From Endotrypanum monterogeii (Eukaryota; Euglenozoa; Kinetoplastea; Trypanosomatida; Trypanosomatidae): 55,172 bases of DNA. The stretch covers positions 1,705,252-1,760,423 of the forward strand of contig CM007320.1 of assembly GCA_000333855.2 (NCBI GenBank), in the 5' to 3' direction. The notes under the pieces were generated by a model. It made no database searches and was not told where the DNA came from. It saw only the letters and a list, made by a program, of their open reading frames with translations. A program made the position numbers and the translations under genes. This document shows positions 30,443-41,700 of this stretch, piece after piece. Every line of letters starts with the position of its first letter. Positions within the stretch are counted from its first letter, which is position 1.

Positions 30443-31477
30443 TGTACACTCTTCACTCAATGAAAAGCGGAAGAAAAGCGGGTGAGATGTGGCGATGTCA
30501 AATCGCACAAGAATCGATGCTCGTCTTCTCGCTTGCGGCTTTCTCGACCTCTTGCAAGAACACACACACACACACACTTATGTACATAGCTTTCTGAGAT
30601 GGGGCGCGAGAAAGGTGTGTAAGGGAGAAAAAAAGGTGGTTGAGTGGGGTTCTAGATGGAGATCGTAATGCGTATGTTGTCTGCCTAGTGTAGATACATA
30701 TATATATATGACTGGCTCGTAGTGATCCAGGACACCGCATTGGTGATGGAGACGAGATTTCCCTCCCTTTGGCGAATGCTGGGTTATATCGGTGTGGGTG
30801 CTGAGCGTAGCTGTGAGTTTTGCGAGAGGAATCAGTGTGGGTATATATATATATATATATGTGTGTATGTGCGTGTGCATCGTTACCCAACATTATTTCC
30901 TAAATGAGTGTATGGTGATAGTTCTCCGCATACCCAACATGCTTCCCTGGGCTTACTTCTCTGATAGTTAGCATCCGTGATGATGGCGACTCTCCCCATC
31001 GATGTGAGCTCAGTCCTCTGCTCCGATGATGGTTATGAAAACTTTCGATATTTCGAAATAGTTGAGCACAACGAACACTCCTCCCCCCCCCTTTGAAAAA
31101 AAAAAAGTAGTAAAACACGTATTTTTTTTTTCCAGTTGACGCCTGACGTGATGCGTCCATGTTTTTGCGACGCATTTAAAATGTGGATCTCTTCCTTTCT
31201 TTCCCCGCCTGCAGCATGCATGTTATTGTGCATTATGGAACGCGAAGATGGGAGAGGCGTGGTACCTGTCGGGGGTTGTCTCCGAGGACACCTCGTTGCA
31301 ACATGTCAGCCGCCAATCCGTTGGCCGATATTTTTTTGGTCTGATTGCACACTCTGCTCTGGTGTGTCTTCTCCTTTTCTTTGAGCAGTGCAACTCTACT
31401 TCTGATCATCCCCTTGCTCTTCTTCGTTTCCGTTTTCTTTGTCACTTCCTCAATTCTATAACTCCTGTGTCAATATA

Positions 31478-31524
<47 letters not shown>

Positions 31525-32416
31525 TTGCTCCTCTGTCATCCAAAATAAATGTCGTTTGCACTTTTGCCGAAACGTATCCTGATGCCCCCAAATACATGTG
31601 GGTTTTACCACGCTTTCTGCGTATCCACCTGTTTGTATATCTCTACGTTTTTCTGCGTATACGTTTTGCTGTCACCGCCAAAACTACGGAAATCGATCCC
31701 AAATACTTCACTTTGAAAAAAAAACGAAGACATTATCCCTCTTTGCTTCTTACATCTACACCATTTCGTCTCAGCTTGCTTTGTTGTCTGCCCCTGACCT
31801 CTCTTTCGCACACTTTTCCGCGATATTCAGACGTCCTCTTTTTTTTTTTTTTTGATTGTGTGTGCTTCACCCACCCATCATCTGGCTTTCTCCCTTGAGC
31901 GCAAATTATCCTCAGAGAGCTTCCTCCCTCTCAGTAGTTTTTATTTTCATCCCCTTACCTACCTATTTGAGTGCTCTTTGGAGCTGCTCGATATCGCCTG
32001 CACAGTTTTGGGTGTTTATTTATTTTCCCCTTGCTTACCTCCACTCCGACTCTCACCTCAGGTCTCACTCGCCTCACCCGCCTAAGCGCGTGTGTTTCTT
32101 CAGCTTTGCGTATCGATTAGAGGCGGACGAAGAGGTCACCACAAAGTATCACCTCTAACGGAGTGTGTGCTTACCTTTCAGAGCAAATAATCAAACCGGC
32201 TGTGGCATTGGTGTGTATGTGTGTGTGTCTGCAGTGTGTGATCGTCTGCTGAAAAGAATCATATACAAATATTTATAGTTGAATTTTTTTTGTTGGTTAG
32301 AATTATACACGATCGTATTTTTCTACTGATTCCTCACACTTCTCGACTTCTTCTCCGCTTCAGCCACCGAGGTACTCCCCCCCCCCCCCACACACACAAA
32401 AAAAAAAATTAAAACA
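30443..32416. other. Intergenic, no gene seen
   Basis: Short CA and TA tracts at 30560-30578, 30696-30708 and 30843-30860; T-runs near 31120 and 31840-31853; a long (TA)n at about 31471-31522; then pyrimidine-rich DNA to the dynamin leader. ORFs here are low complexity. Confidence 0.6.
32317..32363 (+). promoter_or_regulatory. Spliced-leader acceptor of dynamin gene
   Basis: Pyrimidine-rich sequence ends in GCTTCAG with AG at 32362-32363, 53 bases before the ATG. No ATG lies between. Confidence 0.65.
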
Positions 32417-34474
32417 ATGGACCAGCTGATTGGCGTGATCAATGAGCTTCATGATGCCTTCGCTGGCGTCAAGATGAATATAAAGCTCAACCTTCCCCAG
32501 ATTGCTGTTGTTGGTAGTCAGAGTTGCGGTAAGAGTTCAGTGCTGGAGTCGATTGTCGGTAAGGACTTCTTGCCACGTGGATCGGGTATTGTCACACGTT
32601 GCCCACTCGTGCTTCAGCTCGTGCAGCTGCCCAAGTCAAATAATGACGAGTGGGGTGAGTTCCTTCACTTGCCCAATAAAAAGTTTTTCGACTTCACCCA
32701 AATTCAGGAAGAGATCACACGCCGGACGAACGAAGTAGCGGGACCATCCTCAATTACCGATAAACCGATCAACCTCAAAGTGTATTCGAACTCCGTGTTG
32801 AACCTCACTCTCGTCGACTTGCCTGGTCTGGTGATGAACGCTGTCGGTGATCAGCCAAAGGACATTGACCGTCAAATCAAGGAGATGGTCACACGCTATG
32901 TTTCTCCCAAGAACACCATTATTCTCGCGATATCCCCTGCAAACACCGATCTCGCCACATCGCAGTCGCTGCGCCTTGCCAAACAGTTGGACCCAGAGGG
33001 TTTGCGAACCGTCGGTGTGCTCACCAAGATCGACCTGATGGACAAGGGAACGGACTGTTTTGATATCCTGAATAACCGCGTGTTGCACCTGCACCACGGA
33101 TTTGTGGGTGTGGTGTGCCGCAGCCAACAGGACATCAATGACCGCAAGTCTATGGAGGCTGCACGGCAGGCTGAGTATGACTTCTTCGCGAACTCACCGA
33201 CTTATTCCTCCCTCGCCGATGAAGCTGGCACTGTTTACCTTGGCAAGAAGCTCAACAGTGTTCTTCTTGAGCACATCAAGGCCGTTATACCAGACCTGAA
33301 GTCTCACGTGGACCAACTGATGGCAGCCACCAAGAAGCAGATGGAGAAGTTGGGTATGTTCGAGCAGGACATCACCGAACCCAGCGCGCAGCTGCTATCT
33401 CTCATCAAAGTTTTCAGCGACGCCGTGAATCATACGATTGATGGCGGAATCACAGACGCGACGTCGGAGCTGCTCGGCGGGGCGCGCCTGGATTATATAT
33501 TCCATGAATGCTTCGCGACCTATGTATCTAGCCTGAGCGCCAAGAAGAGTCTTACAGACGACTACATCCGCATCAACACGCGCAACATGGCTGGTATGCA
33601 CGCCACCCTCTTTCCTTCGGACCAAGTCTTTGTCGCCTTGTCGAAGCAGCAGATTTCCCGTCTGGAGGAGCCATCCATCAAGTGCGTCACATTCGTCTAC
33701 GAGGAGCTCATAAAGATTATCGACATTTGCGCTGCAAAGGTGGATCGGTACCCGAATTTGAAGTCGGCCATCGTTTCCATTTGCCAGAAGATGCTGCTGG
33801 ACTACCGCCTCCCCACTGTAGCGCACGTGCGCACGATCATCAACGCCGAGCGGGGCTTTATTAATGTGAAGCACCCAATGATGGAGGAGCTGGCACAGCG
33901 GTCGTTCGCGAACATCTACGGCACCTCGGAGGCTCAGAAGTCTCCGACTCCGCAGCCACAGGCAAAGCCGACTGAGCTGGGCGCCACCTCGACTAGTGCT
34001 GCGCAATCGGATACGAAGCAGAGCGGTAAGGATGAGAAGAAGCTGGAAAAATCCAAAAATCAGAGTTATGTCGACGCCATCGCCAACGCCGGCAACAAGT
34101 CGGATATGAACGATGTGCCATCTCGCATTATGCTAGGCAACAGTATGACAATGCACGAACAGCACATGAACAACGCCATCCGCGAGATGGTGGAAGGCTA
34201 CTTCGCGATTGTGAAAGGCAACATATCTGATCAGGTTCCCAAAGCGATTACCCTGCTCATGATCTCGCGTCTCCGTGAGGAGGTCTACGCCCGACTGGTG
34301 CGTGAGTTGTACTCGGAGAAAACGGCCACGGCCCTAGTGTCCGAGTCACCAGGCATGGAGGCGCAGCGAAAGGCAGCCAAGGAGATGCTTGAGGCCCTCA
34401 CGAAGGCACAGAATGCTCTCAATAGTGTGCGCGACTACCAGTTTGCCAAGGCACCACTGCAGACATCTAGGTGA
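32417..34474 (+). CDS. DLP1: Dynamin-like GTPase (DLP1/DRP1 type)
   Basis: A 685-aa dynamin-family GTPase. In trypanosomatids this protein drives mitochondrial division and contributes to endocytosis, assembling into collars on membranes. GTPase motifs are all present: GSQSCGKS (33-40), the switch GSGIVTR (55-61), DLPGL (134-138) and TKID (203-206). The middle domain/stalk follows to about 510, then a charged low-complexity linker (about 513-550) where classical dynamins have a PH domain, then the GTPase effector domain (about 575-685). It lacks a PH and a Pro-rich C-terminal domain, as expected for the DRP1 branch. I see only one copy here, although Trypanosoma brucei has two nearly identical ones. 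Confidence 0.96.
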   Translation: MDQLIGVINELHDAFAGVKMNIKLNLPQIAVVGSQSCGKSSVLESIVGKDFLPRGSGIVTRCPLVLQLVQLPKSNNDEWGEFLHLPNKKFFDFTQIQEEITRRTNEVAGPSSITDKPINLKVYSNSVLNLTLVDLPGLVMNAVGDQPKDIDRQIKEMVTRYVSPKNTIILAISPANTDLATSQSLRLAKQLDPEGLRTVGVLTKIDLMDKGTDCFDILNNRVLHLHHGFVGVVCRSQQDINDRKSMEAARQAEYDFFANSPTYSSLADEAGTVYLGKKLNSVLLEHIKAVIPDLKSHVDQLMAATKKQMEKLGMFEQDITEPSAQLLSLIKVFSDAVNHTIDGGITDATSELLGGARLDYIFHECFATYVSSLSAKKSLTDDYIRINTRNMAGMHATLFPSDQVFVALSKQQISRLEEPSIKCVTFVYEELIKIIDICAAKVDRYPNLKSAIVSICQKMLLDYRLPTVAHVRTIINAERGFINVKHPMMEELAQRSFANIYGTSEAQKSPTPQPQAKPTELGATSTSAAQSDTKQSGKDEKKLEKSKNQSYVDAIANAGNKSDMNDVPSRIMLGNSMTMHEQHMNNAIREMVEGYFAIVKGNISDQVPKAITLLMISRLREEVYARLVRELYSEKTATALVSESPGMEAQRKAAKEMLEALTKAQNALNSVRDYQFAKAPLQTSR

Positions 34475-36245
34475 GATGAATATTTTTTCAGGGGAAAAGG
34501 GAGCTCGCACTACTTCCTCCCTCCCCCTCAGCTCTTCTGACTGCCTCGATCGTTACAAGTAGCGAAGGAAGGGGGGGAGGGAGGACAGGCACGCTGCTTC
34601 ACCGAGATACAAGTGAGTGCAGGGAGACCAACACTCGAACACATAAACTTCGAGATAGGGATTTTATGAGTATGCTTGTTTGCGAATGAACCCGTGTATA
34701 TATTTGTGGTCAGTTCTCGTTTTGTTGTTTTCTGTGTTATGATTCTGTTTGCTTCTTAGGCACTCATCTTTTTTCCGTTTTTTTTTTTTTAACGTGAGCG
34801 CCTCGCCTTCTCCCTCCTTCCCTCCTACAGTTTTTTTCTCCTCTGGGGGATAACGGCTACCACTGGAACGATAGTGGGGACTGCTCTGCTATGCTGGGGC
34901 AACCCTTTCCTATTTCCTTCTCTTCCCTTCCTTTTTTATTATTCGGTGAGGGGTGCTGTGACGTCTGTCGCTCGACAGATGTACACATGTTCAGTGGTAC
35001 ATAGATTCCTTTTTTCTCTGTCGGTAGCTCGTTGTGTTGGTGTTGTTGCTTGCCTCAGTGCTCGCGGGGGGGGGAGCACAACAGAAAAAAAAAATAGAGG
35101 AGCGGAGGGGGCAATACGGTTACGGTCGAGGGAAAGTATTTGCAGGTGTATTGAACAGGAAGACTATTGTGCGCATGTGTTTGTGCGTACTCACGGGTCA
35201 TGGGGCACCTAGGGAAAAAGCGGGGGAAAATATAGTTGTTTCGATAGCACCAACGCCATTTATTGTGGTTTGCTACTCTTCCCTTTTTTTTTTCTGATGG
35301 TGCTCTCGTTTGACTTTTTTTTTATTAGTTGGTATGTGCTTTCTCCTTTTTTTTTTCTCCTTTGTCTCTACCCTTCGGCGGTTTATTTGTCCCTATCGGA
35401 ACATTCTTTAGGTGCCTCTGTGTCGCTGCAGGCGATGTCTCCGTTAACCACATGTGTGTACAAGAAGGCCATGCGCAGCTGTCACCCTAGCTCCCCCTCC
35501 CCCTCCCCCTTTTTTCGTTGCTTCTAAGGCGTCTTTTTTCGCACCTGGTTCATCACGTTTGTTACGTTTGTGTGTCGATGCATGCGTGGTGTCTTCTATA
35601 TTTCTCGTTGACGTTTCTCTGATTTTTTTTTTTTTGTTCGGCTGTGGTATATGTAGCGATGCTTCGCTCCGATCTGTCTCCCCGTCCCGTTCTACTGAAG
35701 GAGAGGAGAAGGGCTACCGACGCGAGATGAGCCTTTTCACTTTCTCTGTTCATTGCCTTCAGAAAAGAAAAAAAAAGATGGGTGGGGAGGATGCGGTGGT
35801 GTCGAGCTGAGTTTCCTAGAATGCATGGAAAACCCAAGTGTTATGCATGTGTGAGTGTCTGTGTTCTTTAAAAAAAACAAAAGTTGTATGTTTCATTGTG
35901 TGCGTGTGGGGGTTTTATAATTCGATGACGTCCCCCGCTTGGAAGCACCTCCCCTCCTACAGAACTCGAAAGTAAGGAACCCGTATTTACCAGAGGTGAA
36001 GTCCGGGGGAGGGGAAGAGGAAGACGAAGGAAAGGGAAGGAACGCTTCAAAAGCTTTGCTCCAGTGATTGCGACGGTGGTGACTGTGGTGATATATATAT
36101 ATATTTTCCCGCCTTGTCATGTTTGATATTTTTTTCCTTGTGTTGTACTCGGTGCCCCCCCCCTGTCCCCCACTCCTTGGACTGTCCTCTTCTCATAATC
36201 ATTCCGTGTATGATTAGCTGTTTGTAAATATACATTCATACACTC

Positions 36246-36257
36246 GAACACACACGC

Positions 36258-36291
<34 letters not shown>

Positions 36292-36309
36292 GCGTGTGCG
36301 TGTGTGTCG
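36246..36309. repeat. Inverted repeat around a (TA)n core
   Basis: The left arm (CGAACACACACGCCC) is matched by the reverse-complement right arm (GGGCGTGTGCGTGTGTGTCG, with one short insertion), and the core between them is pure (AT)n, itself self-complementary. The whole 64 bases can fold into one long hairpin in DNA or RNA. Confidence 0.8.
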
Positions 36310-38295
36310 ATAGAGAGCGGCTCCGAAGAGGCAAAAAAAAAGTGCAGATATCATCGCGCTCTTGTGATAGCATCATGTCGTACAAGGTGTTACAACATCT
36401 TATGTTGCGTTCGAGCAGGAGATTCTCGTAAGTCTTGCTGACTTCAGGATAAGCTGCTTGCCTATTCTAGCCCTTCATGACGCGTGTCACCTTTAGCTGA
36501 GAGGAGGTAGGTGCGGAGATGAACCGTAGACACGGGAAAGAAAATGGTTCAATATTGCAGCGGAGGCGTATCCTTATGAGATCTTTTCCTCCTTTCGTTT
36601 TTTTTTCCGTTTCAGTCGTCTCGAATATCGGGAAGGTAATGCCCTCTCCCTCCCCGAATTCGCTCCCCCTGTCTCGCTCACGGAATATCTACTGCAGATG
36701 TCATCAGTTTTCAGTTGAGTTTGGCAGTGGGGTGGGTATGGCACCTTCAGCTGGAGCCCTAGTCGATCTCGTACTGCATCTCTGCACGTGCCTCTTGATT
36801 CTCCACTCTCCATCTTCATCTTCACCCTTATGCTTACGTCTATGTGTGTGTGTGTGTGTTGCCACGGAAAATACGTACATGAACATACATTGATAATATA
36901 TATATATATATATATTCACTAAGTAGAGTTGTTTTGTATCTGTTTTCTTGCTGGTTTCAGCTGTAGCTGTGGGACTTCTCCGCCCCCCCCCCTCCACACA
37001 CATACCTCTACACGCACACTCCCACACCCTTCACTTTCTGTTCACTTTCCCACCTTTTCTTTCGTTCTGGTGTTTTCTGTTTCCTCTACTTTGCACTTAA
37101 AAAAAAAAATTAGTGGCCGTTTTTCCCGTGCTGGTAATTAAGATTTGTGTAACACTATCGAGGGGCTATCTCGTTTTCTTCGCTCTTCCAGCCATCTGGG
37201 TAGAGAGGTGGCGCTTGCTACTCGTGCGCGTGTGTGTGTGTCGTCATCTGCTGATCTCCTGTACTGCCAGCGGGCATTAACGAGACGCATACATCTACAT
37301 ATATCCATAACTGTCTAATTTTCTGAAGGTGCGCGTGCATCAAGCGGCTTTTATTGTGGCATTCATCTTGAGCCTCCGCGCCACCGTCCCCTGTTCTGCC
37401 TGCCCACGCCACCAGGAAGGTTTTTTTTTTTTCAAGGTAAAATTTATAGCGTCTCGAATCAGCGACGGGAGGAGGAGGGAGTGACAGGCAGCCGCGCGAC
37501 GGGTGATTTACGCGAAAGCGAGACTCACTTGTGCCCAACAATTCAGAAGCGACTCAGCTGGGCCTGCTGTGTGCTTCTCCAGCTCCTCCTCTCGGTGCAT
37601 GTGCGTGTGACGGTGCCGCGGCCCTGCTTGCAGCTCGTGTGATTACCAGCGAAGTACAGATCTTCCCAAACGAGGCATCGTGTTGGGCCATTTTATTTCC
37701 CCCCCTCGCGTCAGCTGCTCGTGTCGCCTGTAGCTCCCCTTTTAGCTGCCAGGGATTTTTCCTTTGTGAGGCTACTCTCTTCTTTCCGTGGACGCAGACT
37801 GGACTCTAGATCTATCGTTATTGAGTGTCATTCTAGGTGTATGTGTATGTGTATGTGTGTGCGTGCGTGTGCGTGTGTGTTTGCTTGTTTGTGTACATCT
37901 GTTTACTTTCTTATCCCTCTCGCTCTCTTTTTGGATTAAGACAAAAAAAAGGGAACAAACATCCTGAGGGGGTCAGACGAGTTGAGGTGAGAGACACCAC
38001 ACCACTCATTCCTGTGCGTCTGCCCTTTTCCTTTTATTTTTTATTTTTTCAAAAATTCGGCGCTTCGACTGAACGGCCCGATTCCACTTTATTACTACTA
38101 TTACTTCTCCTTGCTGCAACCTTGCCTGCAGCTTTGTTGTTTTCTATCATTCGTCTCTCGTGTCCCACCTCACCGCTCTCTACGGCGTGCTGGCCTCTGT
38201 CGCTCTCTCGCGGTGTCTGCGTGTAGGTGTGTTTGTGTGAAGCAGTCGGGGGGGGGCTCCTCCTTGGTATAAATAAGTATACATATTTATATTTA

Positions 38296-38339
<44 letters not shown>

Positions 38340-38352
38340 GATTTGAGCACTT

Positions 38353-38408
38353 CTTTTTTTTTTTTTCTGATCCCTTTCTTTTTTTTTTTCACTTCACTTT
38401 CTTATCAG
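38353..38408 (+). promoter_or_regulatory. Spliced-leader acceptor of surface-protein gene
   Basis: Two T-runs and a CT stretch end in TTATCAG with AG at 38407-38408. The resulting leader of about 350 bases would hold a short upstream ORF (38648-38721). A nearer AG at 38716-38717 would avoid it and leave 42 bases. Confidence 0.5.
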
Positions 38409-38759
38409 GAAGAAGGAGAGAAGAGAAGAGAGGGTGTCTGGTGTGGAAGACGAGGGGTGTGTGCCGCTGCTGAGGAGGATCCTCTGGTATCAGCACTTTT
38501 CTTCTTTCTCTCACCCCTTTTTAATCCCTGGTCACGCTTGCATCGGAGTTGCGCGCGTGTGTGTTTGTGTGTGTGTGTGTGCGCTTTCTTTTTCTGCTTC
38601 GTCGCCGCCTCTCCGCGCTGGTGTTTTTTTTTTTTGTCGTGTGTTATATGAAAGAAATAGCGGCCTGCCCTTTTCTTCTTTTCGCGCAACGTCCTCTGAG
38701 GAGCTGTCGAATTTCAGTCTAGGGCGACGTTGAAAAAAAAAAGGAAACTGACGATAAAC

Positions 38760-41700
38760 ATGTTGACCCACCTCACATCACCGCGCCACGCGGTCATCAT
38801 GGCAGCAATGACTGTGATGCTGTTGCTGGTAGTTTCCACCGCGCGCGGGACGAGCACTATGACCGATGCAATTCCTCGCTGTGATGATGATGGAGCTACT
38901 CGCGATGTCAGCGTGGGCGAGACATATACCGGCGTGCTGATGTACCAGGGTCTTTCCTTTTGCGAATCCGGCAGTGAGGCTTTGATCGTGGTCGTGAAGG
39001 ATCCTGAACCCCCGCACGCAGTGGTGCCGTTGAATGACTGGACGTACACGGTGGGCATCAACGGGCCCACGCCGGCAACTCTCACGCTCAACGCGATGTG
39101 TGGGGATCAAGTCGTGTGTCAATCAAGCATCACTTGCAGGGTGAAGCATACGGAGGAATCACCTTCCCCTCAGCCATCAGCGTCGCCGGATTCCTCCAAG
39201 ACAACAGAACCCGTGTACCCGATGTGTTCGAAAGCCAGCAAGGTACGCACCTATCCAGTTGGGGAGGTATCCAGTGACACATTCCCCATTGACATAAAAG
39301 ATGTCACCTGCGCCTACACGACGAGCGTCTCTGTCGGCCCGTCTGTCGGCACCGTGACACCGTCCGTGACTGGCCTGTCCTACACATTCACAGCACCCAG
39401 CACAGCCAAAGTTGATGATCGTACCTCGGTGGGCTACACTGTGCAATGCAACGGCAAAGTCGTTTGCGCCGACACGGTGACCGTGGTCTTTTCTCCCGCC
39501 TCGACAACGACCGTACCACCTACGTCGTCCTTGGCTCCGACAACCGCGCCGCCAGTACCACTGCCCATGTGTTCCAAGGACACCAAAGTCAATACGTACG
39601 TCGTCGGTAACATGTACAAGGGTGAGCTGCCACTCGATCTGCCGATGAATGGGTGCGTGTACACGGCGACCATCAAGGACCCATCTGCGGGCGTGGCAGT
39701 CATAGAGAATTCCTCGAATCCCCTACAGTACCTTTACGCCACCGAGAGGAATACGTTGCCGCAGGACACAGAAATCCCCTACACCATCGCGTGCAACGGA
39801 GTGTCCGTGTGTCAGGGGTTTGTCCTCATTCGCTTGACTCTGGATGCCCCAGCCTGCCCTAATACTTCCATCGCCCTCCTTGTGAAGCCTGGCGCAGCCT
39901 TGGACGGCACCATCAACAGCGGTGTGATGTGCAGCTCTGGTGCTGCCCCGCTGCTCTCTCTTCGTTCCCCTGTGTCGGGCCTCCTCCTCAGTGAGAAGGG
40001 GACGTTCTCATTCCAGGCTCCTGCCACCGAGAACGACGTCGCGGCGACGGTGCTTGTGGAGTGCGATGGTAAGATCATGTGTCAGACGGAGGTTGTGTTT
40101 GTCGTGGCTGAAAGAACGGTGGCACCACCGACGACATCAACCGCAGCGCCGGTCGAGACGTGTGCCAAATCTTTTCAGTACCAGATCCCCATCTCCACTT
40201 CGACCATGGGCAACCTCAACTCTGGTTTTATTACCACCTGCAAGCTCACTACCTATCGCCTGCAGAGCAGCGGCGGCAGTGCCATGAGTGGTCATCTTGT
40301 TCTGAACCTGCTTGGAGAATTCCAGTACACGGCGCCCGACACACAGGGGGTGGATTACGTCACTGTGGACGTGTATTGCGAGGAAAAGATTCTCTGCCGT
40401 ACACAGCTGGTTTTTACGGCGTTCACCCCCATTACAACCGCTCCTCCGACAGCCTCGCCGCTGCCGCCGTGTGCGAATGTCTACTACTACTACATGACAC
40501 CCGGCATGAAAACTAAGTCTTCGCTGACCAACAGGCCTGGCCAGGATTTGTGCCCATACGGTCGCTACTTCACACTATCTAAGGGTCCGCAGGAGGGCAC
40601 TATTGACCTGATGCCGATCGGCGACTTTCTGTACGAAGCACCAGCGCAGGGGGGTCCATTTTCTTTCACTTTCATTATGCACTGCCTTGATCGGTCGTAC
40701 TGTGCTGGCACGGCATACCTTATTGTTTCCAACGAGTGGACGCTGGACCCTACTCAGACACCGTCTCCAACGGACCCAGGGGGCACTGCAAACATCACAC
40801 ACCCACAGATCACCTGCCGCGGCACATGCGACGCACACGCTTGGAGGACATACCCGAGTATACGAGTGTGGGACACAACGCTTGGCACTGGCTACGCTCG
40901 TAAGGATGGCCGTCCGGTGAACGGTATGACTGTAACGTGGCGCAACAGCTCGCTTGTATTTGTCGTCGATACTCTGATTGGCAACCTCGGCGTGCGCTTC
41001 CCGAGTTTTGAGCCGATCACGTGGTCGGAGAAAACATACATGGAGCCGACAGACTTTGCCAGCAGCGTTGCTCCTGGTTCTACGGGCTTCGAGATGAGCT
41101 GCCTGGCGAAGCAGGGTCGAGTTGGCATGGGCGAGGATGTTTGGAGGTGGTCCAGCTTGTCGAGCGCTTCGGGCACCGGCCGTGTGGGTACTTATTACAG
41201 ATCTGGCGAGTCATGGTATCATAAATTTGGTGGAAAGCACGTCGGGTGTGACACCTTCTCAGATCCGTGCGCCTACGCACCACTCTTGACGCCGACCACC
41301 TACACTAACAGCTCACTCGGTCGCTGGACGATCGACGTGGACGACTGCGACGCGACATGGACTGGCACCTTTCCGTACAGCTCGGTAGAGAAAATGGTGA
41401 AGCACGACGGAACGCCGTTGTGGACGTTTGTGGGGCATCACCAGCTCCAGGGCACGCTCTACTCCGAGTCTGTGCAGGCGAGTTCGTGGCTAGAGCCAGG
41501 GCAGTTCGAGGCGCGCTACGACACACACAACATCCTCATCACCTTAAACCAATTCGCTTCCGTAACCAAGGAAAACACTGAGAGCTCGCTCATATCTGTT
41601 GATGCGGAGTTCTTCACGTATGTGGACAAGGAGACGCGTGACCAGGCGTTTGGCATCAACCTGTTGGTGTACCCCTTTGTGGAATCGTTTATGGACACGA

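Larger units (their letters stand above)
34475..38759. other. Long intergenic region, no gene seen
   Basis: A 4.3-kb stretch of T-rich DNA with homopolymer runs. It includes short TA tracts (36091-36104), the inverted repeat at 36246-36309, (TG)n at 36844-36858, (TA)n at 36896-36915, TG-rich DNA at 37838-37885, and TA-rich DNA at 38275-38340. Candidate ORFs are low complexity in every frame. Confidence 0.6.
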
